DNA of 64,000 nt from Mesorhizobium sp. NZP2077 (GTDB lineage Bacteria > Pseudomonadota > Alphaproteobacteria > Rhizobiales > Rhizobiaceae). Positions 54,178 to 63,340 of the stretch are shown one piece after another. A program made the translations under genes and the position numbers. The notes beneath the pieces are model-generated. The model did no database searches. It worked only from the letters and a program-made list of their open reading frames with translations, and was not told where the DNA came from. Location of the stretch: assembly GCF_013170805.1 (NCBI RefSeq), contig NZ_CP051293.1, forward strand, positions 744,001 to 808,000, written 5' to 3'. Position 1 is the first letter of the stretch; each line of letters starts with the position of its first letter.

Positions 54178-56685
54178 ATGGCAAGCCTTGAGCCATATAA
54201 AGCCAAGCGCGATTTCAAGAAGACATCGGAGCCGGCCGGCAAGGTTGTTCGCGGCACGAAAGCCGGCGGCATTTTCGTCATCCAGAAACATGCCGCGACG
54301 AAACTGCACTACGATTTTCGCCTCGAGCATGACGGCGTGCTGTGGAGCTGGGCGGTGACGCGCGGCCCGAGCCTCGATCCGCACGAAAAGCGGCTCGCGG
54401 TGCATGTCGAAGATCATCCGATCGACTATGCCTCCTTCGAGGGCACGATCCCCAAGGGCGAATATGGCGGTGGTTCGGTCATTGTGTGGGACGAGGGCAC
54501 ATGGGTGCCCGAGATCGATCCGGCCAAGGCGATGAAGAAGGGCCATATCAGCTTCGAGCTCAAGGGCCACAAGCTGCATGGGCTGTGGCACCTGGTGCGG
54601 CTGAAGCCACGGGCGGGGGAAAAACGTGACAACTGGCTGCTGATCAAGTCGGACGATGCAGCGGCTCGTCCAGGCGAGGATATTCTGAAGGATGCACCGG
54701 AATCGGTGAAGTCGGGCCTGACGATCGAAGAGGTCGGCGAGGGCAAGGCGGCCAAGGGTGAGAAGCCGAAAGTCTGGCATTCCAACAAGCCGGCCGCCGG
54801 CAAGCCGAAGGCCGAAGCCCGGAAACTCGACTTCATCGAACCGCAACTGGCGACGCTCGAGCGGGATGCACCCGGTGGCAAGGACTGGCTGCACGAAGTC
54901 AAATTCGACGGCTATCGCATGCAGGCGCAGATCGCCGGCACCGATGTGCGGCTGCTGACCCGCACCGGCCTCGACTGGACGGAGAAATTCGGCAGCGAAA
55001 TCGCTGCGGAACTGGCAGCGCTGAAATGCAGCGACGCCATCATCGACGGCGAGATCGTCGTGCTGGCCGACAGCGGCGTCTCGTCCTTCGCGCTGCTGCA
55101 GCAGGATCTGTCGGCGAAGCGGACAAATCGCTTCATCTACTACGTCTTTGACCTGATGCGGCTCGACGGCAAGGATTTACGCGCAGAGCCACTGGTCGAG
55201 CGCAAGCAGGCCTTGCAGGAGCTGCTCGGCAAGCAGCCGGAAAATACGGCGGTGCGTTTCTCCGACCACTTTTCCGAGCCCGGCAGGATCATGCTGGAGC
55301 ATGCCTGCCGCATGGGGCTGGAAGGCGTCGTTTCCAAGCGTGCCGATGCGCCCTATCGCAGCGGGCGCGGCCCGTCCTGGGTGAAGTCGAAATGCACGGC
55401 GCGGCAGGAATTCGTCATCGGCGGCTACCTGCCGTCGGACAAGACCGGGCGCGGGCTGCGCTCGCTGCTGGTCGGCTATTACGAGGCCGGCAAACTGCAT
55501 TATGCCGGGCGCGTCGGCACCGGTTTCTCCGCGAAAGGCGCCACCGAGCTCAAGAAAAAGCTCGACGCGCTGAAGGCGACGGACTCGCCTTTCGACAAGG
55601 CCGTGCCAAAAGGCAAGGGCCTGGTCTGGGTCAAGCCGGAGCTTGTCGGCGAAGTGGAGTTTCGCAGCTGGACCTCGGACCGTATAATACGCCATGCCTC
55701 GTTCCAGGGGCTGCGCGAGGACAAGCCGGCGGAGGATGTGGTGCAGGAAAAGCCCAAGGCATCGACAGCAAGGAGCGCGGCCAAGGCGGAACCGGCATCA
55801 AGCAGCGCCGGTAAATCCACCGGGGCGATGACCACGATGGTCAAACTCTCCCATCCCGACAAGCTGCTGTGGCCCGAGGAAAAGATCACCAAGCAGGGCC
55901 TGCTCGACCATTACGCGCAGGTCTGGCCGCGCATGGAGCAGTTCGTCGTCAAGCGGCCGCTCAGCCTGGTGCGAGCGCCGGACGGTGTCGGCGGTCCACG
56001 CTTCTTCCAGAAGCATGCCTCGGCCGGCATGAGCGACAAGATCGCGCGTATGAAGGATCCAACAGATGGCGAGGAAATCCTGTTCATACGGGATTTCGAT
56101 GGCATCGCGGCACTGGTCCAGTACGGCGTGGTCGAAATCCACATCTGGGGCTGTACGATCGACATGCTGGAACAGCCCGACCAGATCATCTTCGATCTCG
56201 ACCCCGATGAAGGCGTCGACGTCAAAGCAGTGCGCGAGGCGGCGCTCGATATCAGGAGCAAGCTCGACGAACTGTCGCTGCCGAACTTCGTCAAGACCTC
56301 GGGCGGCAAGGGTTATCATGTGCTGGTGCCGCTGAAGCCATCGGCCGATTGGGACGCGGTGAAAACCTTCGCGCATGATTTCGCCAAGGCCCTAGAGCAA
56401 GGTGCTCCAGACCGCTACACGGCGACGCTGTCGAAAAAGGCGCGCACCGGCAAAATCTTCGTCGACTATCTGCGCAATGGCAGGGGCTCGACGACAGTCG
56501 CGCCGTATTCGTCGCGGGCCAAGAAGGGCGCAACGGTATCAATGCCGGTGACTTGGGCCGAGATCGATGCCGGCCTGGCGCCGAATGCGTTCCCGATCGG
56601 CGACAAGACGACGCTGGCGAAGTTGGCGGGAGCCGATCCGTGGGCGGATTTCTTTAAGCAGGGCAAGACGTTGAAGCGGGGGTGA
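54178..56685 (+). CDS. ligD: Multidomain DNA ligase D
   Basis: The 835-residue enzyme has the order phosphoesterase-ligase-polymerase. The 3'-phosphoesterase domain (about 1-165) has KLHYDFRLEHDGVLWSWAV. The ATP-dependent ligase (about 215-520) has its nucleotidyl lysine K242 in KFDGYRM and SKRADAPYRSGR. The primase-like polymerase (about 555-835) shows KLLWPEE, the metal site FDLDPDEG and KGYHVLVPLKP. It heals double-strand breaks with Ku. A basic linker joins ligase and polymerase. Confidence 0.97.
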   Translation: MASLEPYKAKRDFKKTSEPAGKVVRGTKAGGIFVIQKHAATKLHYDFRLEHDGVLWSWAVTRGPSLDPHEKRLAVHVEDHPIDYASFEGTIPKGEYGGGSVIVWDEGTWVPEIDPAKAMKKGHISFELKGHKLHGLWHLVRLKPRAGEKRDNWLLIKSDDAAARPGEDILKDAPESVKSGLTIEEVGEGKAAKGEKPKVWHSNKPAAGKPKAEARKLDFIEPQLATLERDAPGGKDWLHEVKFDGYRMQAQIAGTDVRLLTRTGLDWTEKFGSEIAAELAALKCSDAIIDGEIVVLADSGVSSFALLQQDLSAKRTNRFIYYVFDLMRLDGKDLRAEPLVERKQALQELLGKQPENTAVRFSDHFSEPGRIMLEHACRMGLEGVVSKRADAPYRSGRGPSWVKSKCTARQEFVIGGYLPSDKTGRGLRSLLVGYYEAGKLHYAGRVGTGFSAKGATELKKKLDALKATDSPFDKAVPKGKGLVWVKPELVGEVEFRSWTSDRIIRHASFQGLREDKPAEDVVQEKPKASTARSAAKAEPASSSAGKSTGAMTTMVKLSHPDKLLWPEEKITKQGLLDHYAQVWPRMEQFVVKRPLSLVRAPDGVGGPRFFQKHASAGMSDKIARMKDPTDGEEILFIRDFDGIAALVQYGVVEIHIWGCTIDMLEQPDQIIFDLDPDEGVDVKAVREAALDIRSKLDELSLPNFVKTSGGKGYHVLVPLKPSADWDAVKTFAHDFAKALEQGAPDRYTATLSKKARTGKIFVDYLRNGRGSTTVAPYSSRAKKGATVSMPVTWAEIDAGLAPNAFPIGDKTTLAKLAGADPWADFFKQGKTLKRG

Positions 56686-56721
56686 GCCTACTCGACGAAG
56701 GTGTGGGTGAGCCCCGACACC

Positions 56722-57396
56722 TCAGCTCAAAAACACCCTCTCGAAGGCCTGTTTGCCTGGTGGCGAAAACACCACCGCGCGACTGTCCTTTTCCCGCCTT
56801 GCCCACTTCTCCGCAAGAATCTTGTCGAGGATGGCCGCGCCCAGCGTGCCGGCGAGGTGCGAGCGGCGCACGCTCCAGTCGAGGCAGGCGCGGCAAACCG
56901 GGCGGCGCGGTTTGGTGTAGACATCGATGCCAATCGCGGAAAAATGCGATGCCGCCGACGGGCCGAGCCTGATCTCCTTGTCGTCACGCAGCAGGATGTC
57001 TTTCTCGACAAGGCGGTCGAGCATCGCCACCGCCTGCTCACCGGCGAGGTGATCGTAGCAGACACGCGCCACGCGCATGGCACCGTCGCGCGGGCCCGGC
57101 CGCACGCGCTTGGGGCCAACAGCTTCCGCAACACCAGTGATGGCCTCGATCATGCCTGCCACTTGCGGCCCGGCGAGGCCATAGTAGCGGTGCCTTCCCT
57201 GGCTGGCCAAGGTCAGCAACCCGCCCTCCATCAGTTTCGACAGATGCGAGGAGGCGGTGGGCAGCGACACGCCGGCTTCCAGCGCCAGTTCACTCGCGGT
57301 CAGCGCCGTGCCGCCCATCAGCGCGTTCAGCATGTTGGCCCGTGCCGGGTCGCCGACCAGGCTGGCGATGCGGGCAATGTCAGGTCCTTCACGCAT
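56722..57396 (-). CDS. ArsR-type winged-helix regulator
   Basis: The 224-residue protein has an ArsR winged helix (about 8-90: DPARANMLNALMGGTALTASELALEAGVSLPTAS, HLSKLMEGGLLT, RHRYYGLA). A C-terminal half of about 120 residues carries CRACLDWSVRRSHLAGTLGAAIL with a cysteine pair. It is divergent from the NIPSNAP/ABM pair, which it probably represses. The ligand is unknown; the CRAC pair could sense metal or oxidants. Confidence 0.92.
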   Translation of the reverse strand: MREGPDIARIASLVGDPARANMLNALMGGTALTASELALEAGVSLPTASSHLSKLMEGGLLTLASQGRHRYYGLAGPQVAGMIEAITGVAEAVGPKRVRPGPRDGAMRVARVCYDHLAGEQAVAMLDRLVEKDILLRDDKEIRLGPSAASHFSAIGIDVYTKPRRPVCRACLDWSVRRSHLAGTLGAAILDKILAEKWARREKDSRAVVFSPPGKQAFERVFLS

Positions 57397-57568
57397 AGTT
57401 CGTTCCTCATCGAAGCATTCTCGTCAGATAACCACTATTCTCCGATCCGATCAAGGAGACGACGAGGCAAGCAATAACGGGGCCTGACACGAAACCACCT
57501 AGCACATCGATGCGCATGACGTTTCGACCACGCTCTAACCGTTGATGCCAAAACCCAAGGAGACGACC

Positions 57569-57901
57569 ATGACCATCACCTGCTTCATCCGCTACGAGAT
57601 CGACCCGTTCGGCAAGCCTGCCTTCGAGGAATATGCCCGCAACTGGGGCCAAGCCATTCCGCGCTGCGGCGCCGATCTGATCGGCTATTACGCGCCGCAT
57701 GAGGGCTCGGCGACGACGGCATACGCGGCCTACAACATCGAAAGCCTGGCCGCCTATGAAGCCTATCGGGCGCGGCTTGCCGCCGATCCCGCCGGCAAGG
57801 CAAATTACGAGTTCGCCAAGCGTGGACGATTCATCCTCAAGGAGGACCGCATGTTCCTGAAACACGTCTCCGGGCCGCACGCACGGTTGGTGAAGACATG
57901 A
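57569..57901 (+). CDS. NIPSNAP-family protein
   Basis: The 110-residue protein (CFIRYEIDPFGKPAFEEYARNWG, GADLIGYYAPHEG) has the ferredoxin-like dimeric alpha/beta barrel layout of NIPSNAP proteins. AAGGAG seven bases before 57569 fixes the start. It overlaps the next gene by ATGA and is divergent from the ArsR gene. The molecular function is unknown. Confidence 0.9.
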   Translation: MTITCFIRYEIDPFGKPAFEEYARNWGQAIPRCGADLIGYYAPHEGSATTAYAAYNIESLAAYEAYRARLAADPAGKANYEFAKRGRFILKEDRMFLKHVSGPHARLVKT

Positions 57902-58242
57902 TCGCCGTCATCTTCGAGGTCCAGCCGGCGGAGGGCAAACGCGATGCCTATCTCGGCATCGCCGCCAAACTGCGTCCCTTGCTCGACAGCATTGACGGCT
58001 TCATCTCGATCGAACGTTTTCAGAGCCTGGCCGATCCCAACCGCATCCTGTCGCTGTCATTCTGGCGCGACGAGGAAGCGGTGAAAGCCTGGCGCAACAC
58101 GGAGGAACACAGGCAGGCGCAGCAGGCTGGTCGCGGTGGCATCTTTGCCGGCTACCGACTGCGCATCGCCCATGTGGTGAGGGATTATGGGCTGACCGAG
58201 AGGGATGAGGCGCCGGCGGACAGCCGGGCGGTGAATGGGTGA
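57898..58242 (+). CDS. Antibiotic biosynthesis monooxygenase (ABM) domain protein
   Basis: The 114-residue protein has ABM features: IAVIFEVQPAEGKRDAYL at the start, FISIERFQSLADPNRILSLSFWRDEEAVKAWRNTEEHRQAQ and a late YRLRIAHVV. Such proteins act on quinones, haem or aromatic substrates or are mere structural homologues. It overlaps the NIPSNAP gene by four bases; both belong to the same alpha/beta barrel superfamily, suggesting a joint complex. Confidence 0.92.
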   Translation: MIAVIFEVQPAEGKRDAYLGIAAKLRPLLDSIDGFISIERFQSLADPNRILSLSFWRDEEAVKAWRNTEEHRQAQQAGRGGIFAGYRLRIAHVVRDYGLTERDEAPADSRAVNG

Positions 58243-58608
58243 GTGCCTTTCCTTCCCCCACAAAGGCCACCCTATGCACACTCTTCTGTGATTGGCGTAA
58301 CTGACCGGCCCGCGGCTTGATTGCCATGTGGTTCCCCCAATCCGTCGCTGCTTCGCAGCGCCACCTTTCCCCCTCCGGAGGGAAAGGAAGGGAGCCTCGT
58401 TGGAAAAGCGTTACGGCAAGAGCTTGGTGCCTTTCCTCTACCCCGTCGATCGGGGGAGAGGTGGCTCGGCGAAGCCGAGACGGAGTGGGGGTCGACCAGC
58501 GCAGCATGAGACAATGCATGAACCAAGCTGCCATGCATGCTTTCGCCGAAGACTCGCTGCGTGGAAATGTGTGCATACCGTAGCCCCACAAGGGGGAAGG
58601 AAGAAAGC
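58243..58608. repeat. Gap with GC-rich palindromic repeats
   Basis: No gene is seen. The stretch holds degraded relatives of the CTCCCCC/GGGGGAG intergenic palindromes (about 58360-58395 and 58440-58500) and an ATGCATGCTTTC/GCATG element near 58530. Confidence 0.5.
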
Positions 58609-59592
58609 TCAAGCATTGCCGATCAGCACACCGGCCGCAAACACCAGCGCGCCGCCCAGCACCACCTGGAAGGCGGCGCGCAGGAACGGGGTCTGCATGT
58701 AGCGGTTCTGGACGAAGGCGATGGCCCACAGTTCGAAGAACACCACCACGGCGGCAACCGCCGTCGCCGTCCAGAAATGCGGGATGAGATAGGGCAATGC
58801 GTGGCCGAGACCGCCGGCCGATGTCATGACGCCGGTGGTGATGCCGCGTTTTATCGGCGAGCCGCGGCCCGAGAGCTTGCCGTCGTCGGAAGCGACTTCG
58901 GTAAAGCCCATGGAGATGCCGGCGCCGATCGACGCGGCAAGCCCGACCAGGAATGTCTGCCAAGTGTCATGCGTGGCAAAGGCAGCAGCGAAGATCGGCG
59001 CCAGCGTCGACACCGAACCGTCCATAAGGCCGGCCAGTCCCGGCTGCACATAAGTCAGGATGAACTGGCGCTGCTCGGCGGCAGCTTCTTCATCCTTCAC
59101 GTCGCCGGGCACGTGCTTCTGCTCGAGACGCTGCGCCAGCGTCTCGTGGCCCTGTTCGGCTATCGCCAGATCGTCGAGCAGTTTTCGTGTCGAGGCATCG
59201 GTGGTGCGCTTTGCGGCTTCGAGGTAGAACAGGTAAGCCTGCCGCTCCATCGCTTCGGCCTGGCGGCGCACATGCTCGATGCCGAGCGGTCTCACCAGCC
59301 AGTCGGGCTTGCGTTCATAATAGCCCTTCACATGTTCGCGCCGGATCAGCGGGATGCGCTCGCCGAAACGCTTGCGGAAGAGCTCGATCAGCACGTCGCG
59401 ATGACCGTCCTCTTCCTCGGCCATCTCCTCGAACACTTTTGCCGATTGCGGAAAACTTTCCGCCAGCCCATCGGCATAGGCCCGATAGATGCGGCCATCA
59501 TCTTCCTCGGATGAAATGGCCAGCGCCAGGATTTCCTGTTCGGAGAGCGATTCGAAGGGGCGGCGGCCGAAGCCGAAAACACGAGAAAGCAT
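58609..59592 (-). CDS. mbfA: MbfA: ferritin-like/VIT1 fusion iron exporter
   Basis: The 327-residue protein joins a rubrerythrin-like ferritin domain (about 15-165, with iron-binding carboxylates in SSEEDDGRIYRAYAD, EEMAEEEDGHRD and AIAEQGHETLAQ) to a VIT1/CCC1-like membrane domain (about 175-327, GLAGLMDGSVSTLAPIFAAAF, five helices). In Bradyrhizobium and Agrobacterium MbfA exports iron and protects against iron and peroxide stress. A perfect palindrome matching, from memory, the Irr/ICE box lies just upstream. Confidence 0.93.
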   Translation of the reverse strand: MLSRVFGFGRRPFESLSEQEILALAISSEEDDGRIYRAYADGLAESFPQSAKVFEEMAEEEDGHRDVLIELFRKRFGERIPLIRREHVKGYYERKPDWLVRPLGIEHVRRQAEAMERQAYLFYLEAAKRTTDASTRKLLDDLAIAEQGHETLAQRLEQKHVPGDVKDEEAAAEQRQFILTYVQPGLAGLMDGSVSTLAPIFAAAFATHDTWQTFLVGLAASIGAGISMGFTEVASDDGKLSGRGSPIKRGITTGVMTSAGGLGHALPYLIPHFWTATAVAAVVVFFELWAIAFVQNRYMQTPFLRAAFQVVLGGALVFAAGVLIGNA

Positions 59593-59608
59593 GAGGAAAT
59601 CACCCTAG

Positions 59609-59625
59609 TTTAGAATAGTTCTAAA
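59609..59625 (-). promoter_or_regulatory. Irr-box (ICE)-like palindrome upstream of mbfA
   Basis: TTTAGAATAGTTCTAAA has perfect seven-base arms (TTTAGAA/TTCTAAA) with a three-base centre and lies 17 bases before the mbfA ATG. This fits the iron-control element bound by Irr in rhizobia, which represses mbfA at low iron. The position would block transcription or ribosome loading. Confidence 0.7.
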
Positions 59626-59765
59626 GTAGGGTTTGGCGTGCCCCGGGTCAATCGCGCAGAGGTCGCGGTGTCAAGAATTGTTGAAGCCGCGCGGAAGTTC
59701 CGCCCTTCATTATCAGCAAATGTTCACCTATATATGGACCAACCTCGAGAGAAAGGAATCCGTAG

Positions 59766-60089
59766 ATGACGGCAAACCAGCCCCCGCAAGGCTATGACCC
59801 AAAACCCGTTCTCGATCTCATCGCCAGCATCGAGGCCGATTTGCAGAGGCTGAAAGGCCTGGTCGAGCAGCAAGTGGAAAAATTCGATCCTGCCAACCCG
59901 CACAACAAGGCGCCGGACGGCAAGCTGACCGAGGAAGGCGTCGAGTGCTGCTACCGCATGTTCGACGAGGGCAAGTCGCGCTATTCGGTCGCCCAGCAGA
60001 TGAAGATCTCCTTCGCCGCCGCCAGCCACCGCTTCAACAATTGGCGCAAGCTGGGTGGGACCAAGAGGCAGCGGACTTTGCTTGGCTAG
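59766..60089 (+). CDS. Conserved-type hypothetical protein with a C-terminal helix-turn-helix-like end
   Basis: The 107-residue protein follows a GAAAGGAA ribosome site. Residues 15-45 look like a coiled coil (VLDLIASIEADLQRLKGLVEQQ). The end (FDEGKSRYSVAQQMKISFAAASHRFNNWRKLGG) resembles a resolvase-type helix-turn-helix, suggesting DNA binding. The family is not known to me. Confidence 0.7.
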   Translation: MTANQPPQGYDPKPVLDLIASIEADLQRLKGLVEQQVEKFDPANPHNKAPDGKLTEEGVECCYRMFDEGKSRYSVAQQMKISFAAASHRFNNWRKLGGTKRQRTLLG

Positions 60090-60256
60090 GCAGGGTCAAA
60101 ACCGCCCGGCGGGCAGGAAGCGGCGAATCTGTAAATTTCGGCGCTGCCCATCTGCCATGACTCGCCAACTTTGTAACGGTCACATTTTTTCAATGGTGCG
60201 CACCATGCCTTTGCGGGCATCATGAGAGGACGCTACCTCTTTTTGCTGGACCTCGC

Positions 60257-61240
60257 ATGACCGCCACTACCCCTCCCGGCATCGCCGACATCCACGCCGC
60301 CGCCGCGCGGCTTGCTGGTCTGATCCTCGAAACACCCCTGATCGAATCGCAGGAACTCAACGAGCGCTTCGGCGGGCGTATCCTGTTCAAGCCGGAGACG
60401 CTGCAGCGCACCGGCTCGTTCAAGTTCCGCGGCGCCTACAACAAGCTGTCGTCGCTTAGCGAGGCGGAACGCAGCCGGGGCGTCGTTGCCTTCTCCTCGG
60501 GCAATCATGCGCAAGGCGTCGCCGCTTCGGCCGCCATGTTCGGCGTCAAGGCGGTCATCGCCATGCCCGCCGACGCGCCGGCAATGAAGATCGGCAATGT
60601 TCGCAAGATGGGCGCCGAAGTGGTGCCCTTCGACCGTTTTCGCGACGACCGGATGAGCGTGGTTCGCCCCTACGTCGAAAGGGGCATGGTGCTGGTGCCG
60701 CCCTTCGACGATCCGGCCATCATTGCCGGGCAAGGCACGATCGGTCTCGAGCTGATGAGACAGGCCAGGGCGCTCGGTGTCAGCCTCGATGCCGTCGTCA
60801 TTCCCTGCGGTGGCGGCGGCCTATCGAGCGGCATTTCGGTCGCGGTCAAGGATGCCTCGCCAAGCACAGCGGTCTGGGCGGTCGAGCCCGAGCATTTCGA
60901 CGATACGCGCCGCTCGCTCGCCGCCGGCGCCCGGGTTTCGAACGAACCGGGTTACAGCTCTATCTGCGACGCGATCCTGACCGCCGAGCCGGGCGCGATC
61001 ACCTTCGCGATCAACCGCAAAAACCTCGCCGGCGCCATTGCCGTTTCCGACAAGGCGACGGCACAGGCGATGCGCGACGCCATGGCCTATCTCAAGCTGG
61101 TGGTCGAACCCGGCGGCTGCGTCGCGCTGGCGGCGCTGTCATCGGGCGAGATCGAGCTGTCCGGCAAAAGTATCGCCGTGGTGCTGTCCGGCGGCAATGT
61201 CGATTTCGGCACATACGCGGAGATCATAGCGGCCGCCTGA
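60257..61240 (+). CDS. Threonine dehydratase-like PLP enzyme
   Basis: The 327-residue protein has the fold II serine/threonine dehydratase pattern: PLP lysine K56 in GSFKFRGAYNK, FSSGNHAQGVAASA, and CGGGGLSSGIS for the phosphate. It lacks the regulatory ACT domain, so it is a catabolic or biosynthetic-independent form. Possible substrates are threonine, serine or 3-hydroxyaspartate. It stands alone between the hypothetical gene and the ABC operon. Confidence 0.92.
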   Translation: MTATTPPGIADIHAAAARLAGLILETPLIESQELNERFGGRILFKPETLQRTGSFKFRGAYNKLSSLSEAERSRGVVAFSSGNHAQGVAASAAMFGVKAVIAMPADAPAMKIGNVRKMGAEVVPFDRFRDDRMSVVRPYVERGMVLVPPFDDPAIIAGQGTIGLELMRQARALGVSLDAVVIPCGGGGLSSGISVAVKDASPSTAVWAVEPEHFDDTRRSLAAGARVSNEPGYSSICDAILTAEPGAITFAINRKNLAGAIAVSDKATAQAMRDAMAYLKLVVEPGGCVALAALSSGEIELSGKSIAVVLSGGNVDFGTYAEIIAAA

Positions 61241-61243
61241 TCG

Positions 61244-61283
61244 CAATTCCGGACGGAAACCGTTCGCACTTTTCCTGGAATTG
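61244..61283. repeat. Rhizobial short palindrome (CAATTCC...GGAATTG)
   Basis: A second copy of the element at 30058-30101, located between the dehydratase stop and the permease stop (convergent genes). Confidence 0.6.
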
Positions 61284-61286
61284 GCT

Positions 61287-62423
61287 CTAGTCCAGCGTGC
61301 GCCTGAACCGCAGCAGCGCGGTGCCCGCGAACACCAGCACGAACACCACCAGCCAGCCGATCTCGGCGGCGATGGCATGGAAATCGGCGCCCTTCAGCAT
61401 CACCGCGCGGGTGATGCGCAGGAAATGCGTCAGCGGGAAGATTTCGCCCAGCGCCTGGGCCCAGCCTGGCATGCCGCGATAGGGGAACATGAAGCCGGAC
61501 AGGAGCAGCGACGGCAGGAAGAAAAAGAAGGTGAGCTGCATCGCCTGCATTTGCGAGCGGGCCATGGTCGAGATGGTGTAGCCGAGCAGCACCAGCGACA
61601 GCACGAAGACAAGAACCGACGACAACAGCAGCGTCAGGCTACCGACGAACGGGATGTCGAACAGCAACTTCGCCGCCACCAGAACCACCGCGACCTGCAC
61701 CGCGCCGACGACAAGGAAGGGCAGCACCTTGCCCAGCATGATCTCGGCCGGGCTGGACGGCATGGCGAGCAGGTTTTCCATCGTGCCGCGCTCGGTTTCG
61801 CGGGTCAGCGCCATGGCCGTCATCATCACCATGGTCATCTGCAGGATGACGCCGAGCAGGCCGGGCACGATGTTGTATTGCGAAATGCCTTCGGGATTGT
61901 AGCGCTGGTGCACCACCACCTGCAGCTGCTGCCTGGCATTCTCGGCGGCGGCGGCCTGCATGCCCTGGGCGCGCAGCAGCGCCTGGCTCGCCACCGTGCT
62001 CAGCGTGGAAATGGCGCCGCTCGCAGCCGAGGGATCGGTCGCGTCCGCCTCGATCAGGATCTGCGGATTGTCGCCGCGCTCGACTCGGCTGGCGAAGTCG
62101 GCCGGGATGGTGACGACGAAGGAGACGTCGCCGCGTGCCATCAGGAATTCCGCCTCTTCGGCGCTCGCGGTCACATGGTCGAAACGATAGTAACCCGTCA
62201 CCTGCAGTGCCGAGACCATGGCGCGCGTATACTGGTCGTCGCTCATCGCCACCAGAGCCGTCGGCAAGCCCTTCGGGTCATTGTTGATGGCAAAGCCGAA
62301 CAGCACCAGCTGCAGCAGCGGCACGCCAAGCATCATGGCAAAGGTGATGCGGTCGCGCCGCATCTGGATGAACTCCTTGATCAGCAGCGCGCCGAGCCTG
62401 GCGAAGGAGAAGACGCTGTTCAT
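61287..62423 (-). CDS. ABC-2 type permease
   Basis: The 378-residue product starts with one helix, has a large extracytoplasmic loop (about 50-180) and a cluster of five C-terminal helices, as in YhhJ/YbhR-type ABC-2 permeases. ALTRETERGTMENLLAMPSSP is the typical coupling-helix block. It is last in an operon with the ATPase and an HlyD-type protein, overlapping the ATPase gene by four bases. Confidence 0.93.
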   Translation of the reverse strand: MNSVFSFARLGALLIKEFIQMRRDRITFAMMLGVPLLQLVLFGFAINNDPKGLPTALVAMSDDQYTRAMVSALQVTGYYRFDHVTASAEEAEFLMARGDVSFVVTIPADFASRVERGDNPQILIEADATDPSAASGAISTLSTVASQALLRAQGMQAAAAENARQQLQVVVHQRYNPEGISQYNIVPGLLGVILQMTMVMMTAMALTRETERGTMENLLAMPSSPAEIMLGKVLPFLVVGAVQVAVVLVAAKLLFDIPFVGSLTLLLSSVLVFVLSLVLLGYTISTMARSQMQAMQLTFFFFLPSLLLSGFMFPYRGMPGWAQALGEIFPLTHFLRITRAVMLKGADFHAIAAEIGWLVVFVLVFAGTALLRFRRTLD

Positions 62424-63340
62424 GCCATGTTGTCCTTCGACCCCGACATGAACTGGATGAAGACGTCCTCCAGGCTGGTTTCGCCCGGCGCCACCGTCAC
62501 GCCCTTGTGCTGCTTCTCGACATCGGCAAGCGCTGCTTCGAGCTTCTTCTTGTCGGAACCGACGACATGCAGCGTGGCGCCGAACGGCGCCACCTGGTCG
62601 ACGCCGGGGCGGCCGTGCAGCTCTTCGGCCACCTTGGCGAGTTGCGGACCCTGCAGCACGAAGGTGGTCAGGCCGGCATTCTTCACCACTTCGGCAACCG
62701 TGCCGGTGGCCAACATCTTGCCGTAGGAGATGTAGCTGATGCGATGGCAGCGCTCGGCTTCGTCCATGTAGTGGGTGGAGACCAGCACGGTCAGCCCGCC
62801 GCTGGCGAGGCGATGGATCTCATCCCAGAACTCGCGCCGCGCCTTCGGATCGACACCGGCCGTCGGCTCGTCGAGCAGCAGCAGCTTCGGCTTGTGCATG
62901 ATGCAGGCGGCGAGCGCCAGGCGCTGCTTCCAGCCGCCGGACAGCGTGCCGGCCAACTGGTTGCGGCGCGAGGTCAGGCCGAGTTCTTCCAGCGTCCTCG
63001 CAACGTACTCGCCGACCGGCTTCAACTGGTAGAGCCGCGCCACGAATTCGAGGTTCTCGCCGATGGTCAGATCTTCGTAGAACGAGAATTTCTGCGTCAT
63101 GTAGCCGACTTCGCGCTTGATGCTGAGCGAGTCGGTGCGGATGTTGAAGCCCAGCACCGTGCCTTCGCCTTCGTCCGGCGTCAGCAGGCCGCACATGATG
63201 CGGATGGTTGTCGTCTTGCCCGAACCGTTGGGGCCGAGGAAGCCGACGATCTCGCCTTCGGCGACCGACATCGTCACATGGTCGACGACGGTCTTGTCGC
63301 CGAAGCGCTTGACCAGGCCATGAACGTCGATGGCGTTCAT
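62420..63340 (-). CDS. ABC transporter ATP-binding protein
   Basis: The 306-residue ATPase has Walker A GPNGSGKTT, signature LSGGWKQRLALAAC and Walker B LLLDEPTAGVDP. The C-terminal extra region (about 225-300) is typical of ABC-2 drug/lipid exporters. It sits between and overlaps both the HlyD-like and permease genes by four bases. Confidence 0.95.
   Translation of the reverse strand: MNAIDVHGLVKRFGDKTVVDHVTMSVAEGEIVGFLGPNGSGKTTTIRIMCGLLTPDEGEGTVLGFNIRTDSLSIKREVGYMTQKFSFYEDLTIGENLEFVARLYQLKPVGEYVARTLEELGLTSRRNQLAGTLSGGWKQRLALAACIMHKPKLLLLDEPTAGVDPKARREFWDEIHRLASGGLTVLVSTHYMDEAERCHRISYISYGKMLATGTVAEVVKNAGLTTFVLQGPQLAKVAEELHGRPGVDQVAPFGATLHVVGSDKKKLEAALADVEKQHKGVTVAPGETSLEDVFIQFMSGSKDNMA

Noticed and set aside
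61281..62726. A long plus-strand frame rich in His, Gln and Arg
   Set aside because: It is antisense to the ABC-2 permease and ATPase; low-complexity translation.
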